From the NCBI RefSeq assembly GCF_022352215.1, contig NZ_JAKRWF010000002.1, positions 1-64,000 on the forward strand: a DNA stretch of 64,000 bases. Direction: 5' to 3'. Shown here piece by piece: positions 14,447-23,255 of the stretch. Both the position numbers and the translations under genes were made by a program. Every line of letters begins with the position of its first letter. The first letter of the stretch is position 1. The DNA is from Flavihumibacter cheonanensis (GTDB taxonomy: Bacteria; Bacteroidota; Bacteroidia; Chitinophagales; Chitinophagaceae). The notes beneath the pieces were generated by a model. It made no database searches. It had not been told where the DNA came from and saw only the letters and a list, made by a program, of their open reading frames with translations.

Positions 14447-16594
14447 ATGCGATGTTACCTTCTCCTGCTGGTTTTACTGCCTTTCTATCGGCTTACAGCA
14501 CAGCTGGTTTACCCAAAAGCAAAAACAGAAAAGTTTGATACCACGGTGATGGGAATCCGAATATCGGATCCCTATTTCTGGATGGAAAGAAAGGATAGAG
14601 AAGCGGAAATGATGCAGTTCTGCAAGTTACAGGGGGAATTTGCTGATGCTGCTTTAAATAAAGTTCCAGGCCTTAGCCTCCTGGAAAAAGAGATCAATGA
14701 TGCTTATTCCGGATTGCAATCGGAAATCTGGAATCTGCAATCCATTGGCGACAATTTCTACTATTATCGTGATACAGAAGATAAAGGCCCAACGTTGTGC
14801 AGGAGAAAAGGGGTTACCGGTGAAGAGGAAAGAATACTCAACAGAGTAATCATAAACGGCCAACGTTACTCAATAAGAAAGCGCCTGTTTGCAAACAAGC
14901 GGCCATTACTTGCAGTGATGCTTACCCGAAATGGAGAAAATGATCCGCATATCAGAATCTACCACCTCGATTTAAAGGAGTTTTTAGCGGACAGTATTGG
15001 TCCGGTCATGTTTAATGATTCAAGAGGTGTATCCATGGCATGGGCACCGGATGATACTGGAATTTTTTACACACAGGCACCACCAACAACCATCCAAGCA
15101 GAAAAATATTTCAATGGGAAGATTAAGTTCCATAAAGTTGGAACAGATCCTTCAAAAGATGTCGCGCTATTCGGATCCGGGCTGAATCCGGATATATCAT
15201 TAAAGGCCGGAGAAACTCCCTACGTATATAGTTTTCCCAATTCGCCCTATATCATTGCAAGAGTTCGTTCCGGTTCAGATGACAATTATGCATTCGCAGT
15301 GCATATATCAAAACTGCAGGGAGCAACAACACCCTGGGTGAGGCTACAGAATTATATAAACCTTGGAGACGGATTTGATGCCAATGGGGAATGGCTGTAT
15401 GCAGTAACAACGGGTCATCCAAATTATCGGATGGTTCGAATCAATATGAAGACAGGAAAGGAACCGGAAGCGCTGCTCCCTCCATTTGAGTTGCCCATTG
15501 CAGGTACTGATGTTCAGTATAACAAAGCCATTATAGCAGGAAAAGATTTTCTGTATATACTGCTTAGACAAATCGGGAATATGCAGATTGTGCAAGTAGA
15601 TCTGAAAACCAGGAAAACAAAGCTGCTGCCCATAAACGATAAAGTGAGTATCAGCCAGTTGTTCCTTCGCAATGAAAATGATCTTGTTTTTTGTCAATCA
15701 AGTCCCGTCAAATCAGATGAATACAAAATATACAATGCAGGAAAGAACGAACTAACCGGATTGCCCTTTACTGCAAAGTCGCTGGATAAAACCAGAGAAC
15801 TGAAAACAGAGGTATGGATGGTACCATCGAGAGATGGGAAAAAAATTCCGGTTTCACTTGTCTATGGAGACAGTATAAAAAAACCTTTCAGCAATCGATC
15901 CTTCCTGATAGAAGGCTATGGGAACAGTGGTGCAAGCAATGATCTATATTTCAATCCGCAATTCCTACCCTGGCTTAACAGGGGCGGTATCTATGCCTAT
16001 GCCCATGTAAGAGGAGGAGGTGAATTGGGTGATGACTGGTACAAGGATGGGCAGTACCCAAATAAAATGAATTCCATCAATGATATGGTGGATGTGGCAG
16101 ATTTTCTGATGACCAATAACTATTCGAAACCAGGGGGAATCGTAGTGATGGCAGGGAGTGCGGGAAGTTTCCTGGTGGGCAATTCACTCAATCAGCGACC
16201 GGATCTGTTTGCAGGAGGAATTTTCCTTGCCGGTTTACCTGATCTCGCCTTACACACAGATGCTGCAGGTGCCCGGGAAGAGAAATCAGTAGGACCTAAA
16301 AACACCCCGGAAGGATTTCGTTCCAATTATGAGATCAGTGCTATTCATCATATTCCAACGGGAAAATCGCTGCCAGGTTTACTAATTGTTCATGGTGCCA
16401 CAGATTATATTCTTTCCCTTTCTCCGGTTGCCAGATATGCGGCAAGATACCAGGACAGTCAGGCAGGCCATCGCCCCGTACTATTGAGGGTTCAATGGGA
16501 AGGTGGGCACCTGGGAGGAGCAGGTGAAATTTTTGATATACTTCGTTTTGCCTTATGGCAAACAGGTGATCCGGAATTTCAGCCGAAGGAATAA
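14447..16594 (+). CDS. Secreted S9A prolyl oligopeptidase-like protein
   Basis: 715 residues with a signal peptide (MRCYLLLLVLLPFYRLTAQ). The N-terminal segment DPYFWMERKDREAEM is the typical start of S9A oligopeptidases. A seven-bladed propeller (about 75-430) precedes the alpha/beta hydrolase domain. The candidate triad is Ser571 in AGSAGS (usually GGSNGG), Asp653 in GATDYI and His688 in EGGHLGG. The nucleophile elbow is altered (Ala-Gly and Ser in place of Gly-Gly), so activity is likely but specificity may differ. S9A enzymes cleave short peptides after Pro. It is periplasmic by inference and converges with the fragment at 16598. Confidence 0.88.
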   Translation: MRCYLLLLVLLPFYRLTAQLVYPKAKTEKFDTTVMGIRISDPYFWMERKDREAEMMQFCKLQGEFADAALNKVPGLSLLEKEINDAYSGLQSEIWNLQSIGDNFYYYRDTEDKGPTLCRRKGVTGEEERILNRVIINGQRYSIRKRLFANKRPLLAVMLTRNGENDPHIRIYHLDLKEFLADSIGPVMFNDSRGVSMAWAPDDTGIFYTQAPPTTIQAEKYFNGKIKFHKVGTDPSKDVALFGSGLNPDISLKAGETPYVYSFPNSPYIIARVRSGSDDNYAFAVHISKLQGATTPWVRLQNYINLGDGFDANGEWLYAVTTGHPNYRMVRINMKTGKEPEALLPPFELPIAGTDVQYNKAIIAGKDFLYILLRQIGNMQIVQVDLKTRKTKLLPINDKVSISQLFLRNENDLVFCQSSPVKSDEYKIYNAGKNELTGLPFTAKSLDKTRELKTEVWMVPSRDGKKIPVSLVYGDSIKKPFSNRSFLIEGYGNSGASNDLYFNPQFLPWLNRGGIYAYAHVRGGGELGDDWYKDGQYPNKMNSINDMVDVADFLMTNNYSKPGGIVVMAGSAGSFLVGNSLNQRPDLFAGGIFLAGLPDLALHTDAAGAREEKSVGPKNTPEGFRSNYEISAIHHIPTGKSLPGLLIVHGATDYILSLSPVARYAARYQDSQAGHRPVLLRVQWEGGHLGGAGEIFDILRFALWQTGDPEFQPKE

Positions 16595-16597
16595 AGT

Positions 16598-16891
16598 TCA
16601 AATCAAACGCCTCACCCGCTCTTTATACCGCGTATAGGCTTCCCCATGCTGACGGCCAAGAAACTCTTCCTCTAATCGTATCTGAATCTGGATAACGATA
16701 TAACTGCAACACGATACAAAAAAAGTGATCAGGTTTGGCAGTACCAGAAACAAACCGAATACACTGAATAGCATACCCAGGAAAATCGGGTTGCGCGAGT
16801 AAGCCATGTGATTGTAAGAAATAAATGATTGCAAACTTGTTGCAGTTAGGACCTGTTTGCGCAAAAAGGGAGTTGTATCTTTGCGCGTCAT
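16598..16891 (-). pseudogene. C-terminal fragment of an ICMT/PEMT-like membrane methyltransferase
   Basis: The 97-codon frame matches only the C-terminal half of isoprenylcysteine/phospholipid-type methyltransferases: YSRNPIFLGMLFSVFGLFLVLPN, then RLEEEFLGRQHGEAYTRYKERVRRLI with the E-E-x-x-L signature. The usual 80-120 N-terminal residues with the first membrane helices are absent. The frame's first Met lies inside the promoter and start of the divergent LLM gene. The first 25 residues (TRKDTTPFLRKQVLTATSLQ) do not look like the family. I read it as a 5'-truncated remnant, though a short functional protein cannot be excluded. Confidence 0.6.
16876..16883 (+). promoter_or_regulatory. Bacteroidota -7 box TATCTTTG before the LLM gene
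   Basis: Exact TAnnTTTG only 6 bp before the ATG at 16890; TTTG at 16856-16859 is a possible -33 box although the 16-bp spacing is short. If used, the mRNA would be nearly leaderless. Confidence 0.5.
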
Positions 16892-17894
16892 GAAAGCAAT
16901 TCCTTATTCCATATTGGAATTAGCGGTGGTGGCGAAAGACTCCACCCCTGCTGATGCCTTCCGAAACAGTCTCACCCTTGCTCAGCAGGCAGAAAAATGG
17001 GGTTATACCCGGTTCTGGCTGGCAGAGCATCACAATATGGTAAGTGTGGCAAGTTCGGCTACGGTAGTACTAATTGGCCATATTGCAGGAGGAACCAAAA
17101 CCATTCGGGTAGGCTCTGGCGGGATTATGTTACCTAATCATTCACCCCTTCTTGTAGCTGAACAATTTGGAACATTGGGTCAACTCTATCCCAATCGGAT
17201 TGATATGGGGCTGGGCAGGGCGCCTGGTACAGATCAGCTAACAGCACAGGCCATCCGGCCCGACCGGATGCAATCGGTTTTCCAGTTTCCGCAGGAGATC
17301 AGCCAGATCAAACAGTATTTTTCTCCGGCGAATGCAGGTGCCAAAGTAAGGGCAGCGGTAGCAGAGGGGGTTCAAATCCCGATGTATATCCTGGGATCCA
17401 GTACAGATAGCGCTTACCTGGCTGCAGAGAAAGGATTGCCCTATGTATTTGCCAGTCATTTTGCCAGCACACATTTGCTGGAAGCATTAAAGATTTATCA
17501 CCAGCGCTTTCAGCCTTCAGCAGAATTAAATAAGCCCTATGCTATTGCTTGTGTAAATGTAATTGCTGCAGAAACGGAGGAGGAAGCGGAAAGATTATCC
17601 ACTTCTTATCTGCGTATGATCCTAGGTGTTATGTCCGGACAAATTGACTACCTGCAACCGCCGGGTGAAATGACCAGTGAGCTGGCAGCATTGCGGGAAC
17701 ATCCTGCTTTGCAGTCTTTTTTGAAATACAGTTTTATTGGGTCGCGTGAAACAGTGAAACAGCAGATAAAGGAATTCCTGGTACTAACACAGGTAGATGA
17801 ACTGATGATAACAACAAATGCGTTCCACCTGGAAGACCGGTTGAAATCCTTTGAGCTCGCTGCATCCATTCTACAAGAACTCTCTGCTATATGA
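16890..17894 (+). CDS. LLM-class flavin-dependent oxidoreductase
   Basis: 334 residues from ATG 16890; a TTG-initiated extension to 16857 would overlap the promoter and is rejected. It is a bacterial-luciferase-like TIM barrel of the MsnO8/YhbW type: SILELAVVAKDSTPADAFRNS, FWLAEHHNMVSVASSATVVLIGHIAGGT, IRVGSGGIMLPNHSPLLVAEQFGTL and GLGRAPGTDQ. Such proteins use FMN for monooxygenation; the substrate is not predictable. Its stop overlaps the start of the EamA gene by 4 bp (ATGA), so the two are co-translated. Confidence 0.92.
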   Translation: MKAIPYSILELAVVAKDSTPADAFRNSLTLAQQAEKWGYTRFWLAEHHNMVSVASSATVVLIGHIAGGTKTIRVGSGGIMLPNHSPLLVAEQFGTLGQLYPNRIDMGLGRAPGTDQLTAQAIRPDRMQSVFQFPQEISQIKQYFSPANAGAKVRAAVAEGVQIPMYILGSSTDSAYLAAEKGLPYVFASHFASTHLLEALKIYHQRFQPSAELNKPYAIACVNVIAAETEEEAERLSTSYLRMILGVMSGQIDYLQPPGEMTSELAALREHPALQSFLKYSFIGSRETVKQQIKEFLVLTQVDELMITTNAFHLEDRLKSFELAASILQELSAI

Positions 17895-18796
17895 GTGCGA
17901 CGAATAAATTTTCCGGCATCCTGATGGCGCTGTTTGCAGCTATCTTCTGGGGTGTTTCCGGAACCTGTGCACAGTATTTATTTGAGCAGAAAGCTATAGA
18001 ACCAGGCTGGCTCGTAAGTTGGAGATTATTGCTAGCCGGTAGTATCCTGGTGGTATTTGCTATTACCAGAAAAGACAGTGATGCATTCAGGATCTGGAAA
18101 AATCCAATGGATGCTTTATCCTTGTTGCTTTTCAGCATATTAGGAATGGTAGCCGTACAGTATACTTATTTCTACAGCATTCATTTGTCGAATGCTGCAA
18201 CGGCCACCGTGCTGCAATATATTGGTCCCCTCTTTGTAGTTGCATTTTATGCCATTAAAAACAGACGCTGGCCGGTGCTGATCGAATATGCCTCCCTGTT
18301 ACTTGCACTGGGAGGAACTTTTCTCCTTGTAACACATGGAAGCCTGGACAAAATGGTGATTACGGAGGCAGCGCTTTTCTGGGGATTGTTATCCGCTTTT
18401 ACGCTGGCATTTTATACTATTCAACCTGTTCAGTTGCTTAGAAAATATTCTGCTGCAACTGTAACGGGATGGGGTATGTTGATCGGAGGAATCCTCTTTT
18501 CCCTGTTTACCAAACCCTGGCAGATCCAGGGTGTTTGGGACACAGGTACCTGGTTAGCATTCGGATACATCGTTCTTTTCGGAAGCGTGATTGCCTTTTA
18601 TATTTTCCTTCGTTCGGTTATAATAATAGGTGCACCTACAGCCAGTTTACTTTGTTGTGTTGAACCCCTGGCAGCTGCGGCTGTTGCGGTCCTCTGGCTG
18701 AAGGTTCCCTTTGGTGGCATGGACTGGTTGGGTACGTTGTTTGTACTAATGACCATTGTATTGCTCACCTTGGGTACCAAAAGGAAGGCTGCCTGA
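17891..18796 (+). CDS. EamA/DMT-family transporter
   Basis: 301 residues with ten predicted membrane helices in two EamA repeats (about 8-145 and 158-298). Family features: FAAIFWGVSGTCAQYLFE at the first helix and NAATATVLQYIGPLFVV in helices 3-4. The second repeat has GAPTASLLCCVEPLAAAAVAVLWL near the end. DMT proteins of this type export metabolites such as amino acids or drugs. It is coupled to the LLM oxidoreductase gene, so the pair may modify and export one compound (inference). The stop is adjacent to that of the convergent esterase gene. Confidence 0.92.
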   Translation: MSATNKFSGILMALFAAIFWGVSGTCAQYLFEQKAIEPGWLVSWRLLLAGSILVVFAITRKDSDAFRIWKNPMDALSLLLFSILGMVAVQYTYFYSIHLSNAATATVLQYIGPLFVVAFYAIKNRRWPVLIEYASLLLALGGTFLLVTHGSLDKMVITEAALFWGLLSAFTLAFYTIQPVQLLRKYSAATVTGWGMLIGGILFSLFTKPWQIQGVWDTGTWLAFGYIVLFGSVIAFYIFLRSVIIIGAPTASLLCCVEPLAAAAVAVLWLKVPFGGMDWLGTLFVLMTIVLLTLGTKRKAA

Positions 18797-19615
18797 TTAT
18801 TTCAACCTGATAAATGCATTGTTCACGGCCTGGTGCAAAATGGTTGCATGATTTTCATCCGGCAGGTAATCAAAATAACATTGCATACGCGGTGAAAGCG
18901 CTTTTAGTTTTTCATACAGCAGATTGGCATCTACTTCCATAACTCTTGGATTAGCACCCGGTGTGAGTCCTTCCTTTCCAACGGCAATGTATACCTGAAG
19001 AGAGTCATTGATCGACCAGTTAGTAAGTTTTCCCTGAAGCAAGGAGGCATTATCCCACCATAAACTCGGGCTCACTATAATATATTTAGTAAACAGGGCG
19101 GGTTTGGTAAGCAGTATTTCAGTTGCCAGCAAGCCGCCCAATGACTGCCCTAAGATAGTTTTAGAAGAAGTGGTTCTGAATTTTTTTTGAATAAAGGGTT
19201 GCAATTCCTTTTCAATAAAAGCTATGAATTTTGCAGAACCTCCAATGGTAGGAAATGCTTTTTGTTCTTCGGGCGCCTTGCTTGGTTGTGTGTAATCCCT
19301 TCTTCTGTCAACTGTTGCGATACCCACCACTATCGATTTTGGAACCCGGTTCACCCATTCGAAACTATTGAATTGTACAAGTCCGGATATATGGATAAAA
19401 TCCTCATCCGCTGACCCATCCAGTAGATAAATAACCGGGTAGTGGGTGGTATCGTTTTGCTTATAACCTTCAGGCAGATAAATATTCAGGACCCTCTTTT
19501 CATTCAATTCTTTGGAATTGATTTCCTCTATTGTACCCAGTACAAAAGGTTTGGATTGCGCAAAAGAGACAAATGAAAACAGCAGGAAAAGTTGAAACAG
19601 AAAATAGCGCATCAT
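18797..19615 (-). CDS. Secreted alpha/beta hydrolase, esterase of the Fes/IroE/esterase-D type
   Basis: 272 residues from the ATG at 19615. The signal peptide is MMRYFLFQLFLLFSFVSFAQ; the frame can extend to 19642 but would then overlap the upstream gene. The nucleophile elbow ILGQSLGGLLATE gives the catalytic Ser, and a C-terminal DENHATILH supplies His. YPVIYLLDGSADEDFIHISGL is the oxyanion-side segment typical of the putative esterase family, which includes enterobactin esterases and S-formylglutathione hydrolases. The substrate is open. It lies 14 bp downstream of the CPBP-like gene and is probably co-transcribed with it. Confidence 0.88.
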   Translation of the reverse strand: MMRYFLFQLFLLFSFVSFAQSKPFVLGTIEEINSKELNEKRVLNIYLPEGYKQNDTTHYPVIYLLDGSADEDFIHISGLVQFNSFEWVNRVPKSIVVGIATVDRRRDYTQPSKAPEEQKAFPTIGGSAKFIAFIEKELQPFIQKKFRTTSSKTILGQSLGGLLATEILLTKPALFTKYIIVSPSLWWDNASLLQGKLTNWSINDSLQVYIAVGKEGLTPGANPRVMEVDANLLYEKLKALSPRMQCYFDYLPDENHATILHQAVNNAFIRLK

Positions 19616-19629
19616 GCAATAATTCAAAA

Positions 19630-20322
19630 TTAGAAAAGCCACCCGTTTTCAATCAGCCACCCATTGAAGATATGCCAAATCAGGTAGTGCCCGAGGCGCA
19701 GAAAAAGGGAGGCACTGAATCCTGCTTTTCGGTAATACCAGACCTGCAGAAAATTCATTGCAAATCCGGATAGAAAGGCATATACAATAAACCAGGTCGG
19801 TCCGCCCGGTAATTGCTCCAGCGGTTCGCGAATAGAACTAAGAATGGCAATGGTCCAGAAAGCCGGCAACCAGTAACGACCTTCTTTTATTTTCGTGAAG
19901 AGTAATAAAATGATGGTTACCGGAACAAGGCGATAAAATACTTCAATTTCGAAGGCACCGGAACTGTACAAAAACACTGAATAAGGGAAAGGTTGGGTAT
20001 AGGGAGGCAGACCATTATGTGCCTCCTGGCGCAGTATAAATTCTATCAGCAACCAATCTGCCAAACCAAACAACAAACCAATGAGCACTGGCTGTACTAT
20101 TCTTTTTGTTACCGGAATTTGATCATCCCAAACAGCCGGGAGTCCAACTGGCTTTTGCAGAAAAACAAATGGAAGTCCGATTAACAATAATGCTATATTT
20201 GACCAGGGCCATAAGCGCAGGTTGGGATAGTTATTGATTAACTGACCACCGTACATAATTCCTGCGACTGCGATAGCCAGGAATACAAAATAAAAAATCA
20301 GTGATTTGCGATGCTGCTCCAT
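19630..20322 (-). CDS. CPBP-family (CAAX protease-like) membrane protein
   Basis: 230 residues with about seven membrane helices. The candidate Abi/CPBP motif is FEIEVFYRLVPVTI (residues about 119-132), a variant of EExxxR, followed by AFLSGFAMNFLQVWYYRKAGF and RLGHYLIWHIFNGWL, which carries two His residues as in the glutamate/His metal site. The family includes intramembrane metalloproteases and membrane proteins of unknown role. The first motif is not the strict E-E form, so catalytic competence is uncertain. Confidence 0.75.
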   Translation of the reverse strand: MEQHRKSLIFYFVFLAIAVAGIMYGGQLINNYPNLRLWPWSNIALLLIGLPFVFLQKPVGLPAVWDDQIPVTKRIVQPVLIGLLFGLADWLLIEFILRQEAHNGLPPYTQPFPYSVFLYSSGAFEIEVFYRLVPVTIILLLFTKIKEGRYWLPAFWTIAILSSIREPLEQLPGGPTWFIVYAFLSGFAMNFLQVWYYRKAGFSASLFLRLGHYLIWHIFNGWLIENGWLF

Positions 20323-20373
20323 GAATATGAAGCTAGCATACTATTCTGATCCGGTTCCGCCGCTCATCCAGTT

Positions 20374-22188
20374 TTACCGGAATTCATAACCAAATCCCAT
20401 TAACTGGGTAAGGAGTGAATTCGGTGCATCGGTGGCAGTACACCTGCCTTCCAGCTTTGGAGCAATCGGTGAATTGGCAGCCAGGTATTCCTGGATTACA
20501 CTGTGCAAAGTAGCACCCAGGCGTTTGGGTTCCTTTACTCCTTCCACACGACAGATCGTAGTATCCGGATCACCTTCGCGTTCACAGGCAACAAAACTGT
20601 AGGTCTTATTTCGATCCAGCGGTTTGCCTCCAACCTTGATCCAATTGACGCGTTGGCCCATGTCTTTATTAATGGTGAAATTGACCTGCATACCCTGGAA
20701 CCGAACCACCCAACCGCCAAAACGTTTGGCCGGATCTTTTGCAAAGGCATTCTGCAGTTCTTTTTCCATCCAGTTCCAGAGTTGCTCGCCGGTGACAAAC
20801 CCTTTTTTAGCCTCGCTATCCACCGGCAACATATTCCAGAGATAGTCCATCGTAATATCAGCAACACCTGTTTTGGGATCTGGTACCAACGGCGGACAAA
20901 AACGAAATCCATTACTCAGTGCGATATCCGGTTTGAATTTCCACATGATGGCATCCGTGATGAAGTTATCCATCGGCGTTTCAATCACGTAGTAGCGTAC
21001 CAGGGGTGTTTTTGTTTTACCGATCACCCGGTGTAATGTTTTTTTATACGGTTCCCGGGCTTCATCAATCAATTGTTTCATTTCAGGATCCTCCGGATAT
21101 TTTTCGGGATCCACATCCAGCAATTGATAGACCTGGTCTTTGATGACGCCGTTTTCAATTACAATATCCAGTTTTGCCAGGAAGGAACCGAAAGCACCCG
21201 GCTCTGTTACTTTCGCATGCAGGCCCTGAATTGGCTCCCGCACACGTTCGTGTGTATCGGCACCCAGAATATAATCCGCTCCTTTTATCTGTGCCATATT
21301 GGATAAGCCGATTTGCTGTGCCAGTCCCATATGCGTCAATAAAAAGACCATATCACACTGCTCGTATTGTTTCAGGAGTTTAATGTATTTAGCCACATTT
21401 TTTTCTGGTGGCGTAAAGGTGATACCATCACTATAGGCAGGGGATTGCCGCTTGGGTGTCAGGGGATCATTATACCCTATGAATCCAATTTTCAAGCCTC
21501 CAATATGCTGAACGAAATAAGGAGGAAAAATAAGGTCACCATTGAGATCATCGTTGGTATTGTGAAACATGTTCGCGCAAACTTTTACACCATCATAAGC
21601 GAACATATCCTTCATCATCATTTCCTTGCCATAGACTACTTCCCAGTTACCTGGCAACATAATATCATAGCCGATATTATTCATCAACGGCACGATGGCT
21701 TTTCCTTCTGTCAGTGCAGCCACACCACTACCCTGGAAACAATCACCCCCATCAATCACCAATGTGCTGGCGGGGTTTTCATTTTTCAATTGCCGGATCA
21801 TGGTTTTAAGGGTGGCCATTCCGCCCCTTTTTTTATACACCACTTTCCCATTCTCAATAAAGAATTCATCATGCACCAATAATTGCGCATGGATATCTGC
21901 TGTGTGCAGGATCGTAAAGCGGTTAGCCTTACCAGTTAGCAAGGCTTTGTTTCTTTCAATTTCTTTGAACTGATGTGCAGCGTCTTCACCTGTAAGGGCT
22001 GAAGCTGCCATAGGAGTAGTTAGCAATCCGCCACCAATTCCGAGACCGAGGCCAAGGCGGCCTGCGTTTCTAAGAAATTCACGGCGACTGTTTTCACTGA
22101 TCTCTACATGTAATTTTTTTTCCGCTTCGCGAACGGTTTCCTGCTGGCAGGAATGACAGGAGCAATTTGAATGAATGGAACCAGGCAT
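20374..22188 (-). CDS. SoxB-like Tat-exported metallophosphoesterase/thiosulfohydrolase
   Basis: 604 residues from ATG 22188, before which the frame has no plausible start. A Cys-rich n-region (CSCHSCQQ) precedes a Tat signal SRREFLRNAGRLGLGLGIGG. The metallophosphoesterase domain has LHTADIHAQL, VIDGGDCFQGSG, GNWEVVYG and LLTHMGL. The GNWE form, instead of GNHE of 5'-nucleotidases, together with RFGGWVVRFQGMQ and MGQRVNWIKVGGKPLD, is characteristic of SoxB, the di-Mn enzyme that releases sulfate from SoxYZ-bound thiosulfate. The GHTH motif is replaced by GADTHERV. No SoxYZ is nearby, so the true substrate may differ. It is last in the sulfur operon, behind the diheme cytochrome gene. Confidence 0.85.
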   Translation of the reverse strand: MPGSIHSNCSCHSCQQETVREAEKKLHVEISENSRREFLRNAGRLGLGLGIGGGLLTTPMAASALTGEDAAHQFKEIERNKALLTGKANRFTILHTADIHAQLLVHDEFFIENGKVVYKKRGGMATLKTMIRQLKNENPASTLVIDGGDCFQGSGVAALTEGKAIVPLMNNIGYDIMLPGNWEVVYGKEMMMKDMFAYDGVKVCANMFHNTNDDLNGDLIFPPYFVQHIGGLKIGFIGYNDPLTPKRQSPAYSDGITFTPPEKNVAKYIKLLKQYEQCDMVFLLTHMGLAQQIGLSNMAQIKGADYILGADTHERVREPIQGLHAKVTEPGAFGSFLAKLDIVIENGVIKDQVYQLLDVDPEKYPEDPEMKQLIDEAREPYKKTLHRVIGKTKTPLVRYYVIETPMDNFITDAIMWKFKPDIALSNGFRFCPPLVPDPKTGVADITMDYLWNMLPVDSEAKKGFVTGEQLWNWMEKELQNAFAKDPAKRFGGWVVRFQGMQVNFTINKDMGQRVNWIKVGGKPLDRNKTYSFVACEREGDPDTTICRVEGVKEPKRLGATLHSVIQEYLAANSPIAPKLEGRCTATDAPNSLLTQLMGFGYEFR

Positions 22189-22207
22189 GGCAATCGGATA
22201 TTTATGA

Positions 22208-23212
22208 TTATTTCTTGTTAGCGGCTTGTGCTTTACGGGCTGCAACAATTGGACCGTAGGGTCCGAATTTATGTTGTTGTTCTGAGAAGCCATCTGCAAA
22301 TGGACCAAAAGGATGATCCACCGGCTTTTTGGAGATATCTGGCCAATCCCCACTCAAATCTTTTTTTGGCCGGGGCTGCGAGTTAACATAAGCTGCTACA
22401 TCCCAGGCTTCTTCATCAGTAAGGGTCGGTAATTTGTGCGTGGCCTGGTTGAAGGGCATATTGTCTTTGATATAACCTGCAAACCTTGATAAACGATACA
22501 AGCCAGCTCCCGAATTATAACTATGTTCACCCCATAGAGGAGGATAGGAATATTCGCTGCCATCCAACGCCATCATGCCTTCCCCATTTGCACCATGACA
22601 GGATTGACATTGCGCCTGGTAAATGATTTTTCCTTTTACAGGATCAGCTGCACGCTCAAGGTAAGTCAGTTCCCTGATTCCTGAACCTTTGGGTTTTTCT
22701 CCTTTCGCTACATCTTTTCCAAGCCAGTTAATATAGGCAACTATCGCCTGCATTTCTTTGCTGGTAGTATCGAGTGCTTCCCCATTCAGGCTTCTTTCAA
22801 AACAATCATTTACTCTTTTCGGAATGGTTTCAAGGCCTCCGCTACGATCGCGGAATTTGGGATAGGTAGATGAAACGGCACCATAATTATTGCCCCAGTT
22901 TCGGGTACCGGCATCCAGGTGACAGTTCTGGCAATTCAGCCCATTGGAAATTTGAGCAACAGTTCCTTTGGGGCCAAGGTATTTGGATGTATGAGCGATG
23001 AGTTCTTCACCATAGATCACCATGTCACGTGCTTCACCCTCCAGTTCATTGTCGAGGTATAAACTGGGAGCCTGCCAGCCCAGGTTTTCACCAGAGCGGA
23101 CAGGCATAACTTTCTCACCAGCCTTATCGCTGCTTCCCAGTTGATATGCAACAACAACCACTACCAATAGTACCAACAGAGCCGGAAACCAGTGTTTTTT
23201 CAGCAAGTTCAT
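22208..23212 (-). CDS. Diheme c-type cytochrome, TsdA-like
   Basis: 334 residues from ATG 23212; an upstream in-frame TTG is less likely. An N-terminal membrane anchor (about 9-24) is followed by two c-heme domains, CQNCH (94-98) and CQSCH (202-206). GLNCQNCHLDAGTRNWG and VNDCFERSLNG match the thiosulfate dehydrogenase TsdA pattern; the Cys in NDCFERS (137) may be the axial Cys ligand of the catalytic heme in that family. TsdA joins two thiosulfate molecules to tetrathionate, or does the reverse. It is membrane-tethered in the periplasm, between the CstB-like gene and the SoxB-like gene. Direction and electron partner are unknown. Confidence 0.85.
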   Translation of the reverse strand: MNLLKKHWFPALLVLLVVVVVAYQLGSSDKAGEKVMPVRSGENLGWQAPSLYLDNELEGEARDMVIYGEELIAHTSKYLGPKGTVAQISNGLNCQNCHLDAGTRNWGNNYGAVSSTYPKFRDRSGGLETIPKRVNDCFERSLNGEALDTTSKEMQAIVAYINWLGKDVAKGEKPKGSGIRELTYLERAADPVKGKIIYQAQCQSCHGANGEGMMALDGSEYSYPPLWGEHSYNSGAGLYRLSRFAGYIKDNMPFNQATHKLPTLTDEEAWDVAAYVNSQPRPKKDLSGDWPDISKKPVDHPFGPFADGFSEQQHKFGPYGPIVAARKAQAANKK

Positions 23213-23229
23213 TCGTTGCAAGATTTTTT

Positions 23230-23251
23230 ACCCGTCGGTTACCCGACGGGT
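23230..23251. repeat. Perfect intercistronic hairpin
   Basis: ACCCGTCGG (23230-23238) and CCGACGGGT (23243-23251) form a perfect 9-bp stem with a TTAC loop between the CstB-like and cytochrome genes. On the coding (minus) strand it is followed by A residues, not T, so it is more likely an mRNA processing or stability element than a terminator. Confidence 0.6.
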
Positions 23252-23255
23252 AGTT

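Noticed and set aside
17366-17382. tRNA T-arm-like sequence GGGGGTTCAAATCCCG
   Set aside because: It lies in frame inside the LLM oxidoreductase (VQIPMY) and no acceptor, D or anticodon arm surrounds it.
20374-22188. Plain 5'-nucleotidase annotation
   Set aside because: GNWE instead of GNHE and the C-terminal SoxB-type segments, plus sulfur gene neighbours, favour SoxB-like; kept as 'like' because SoxYZ is missing.
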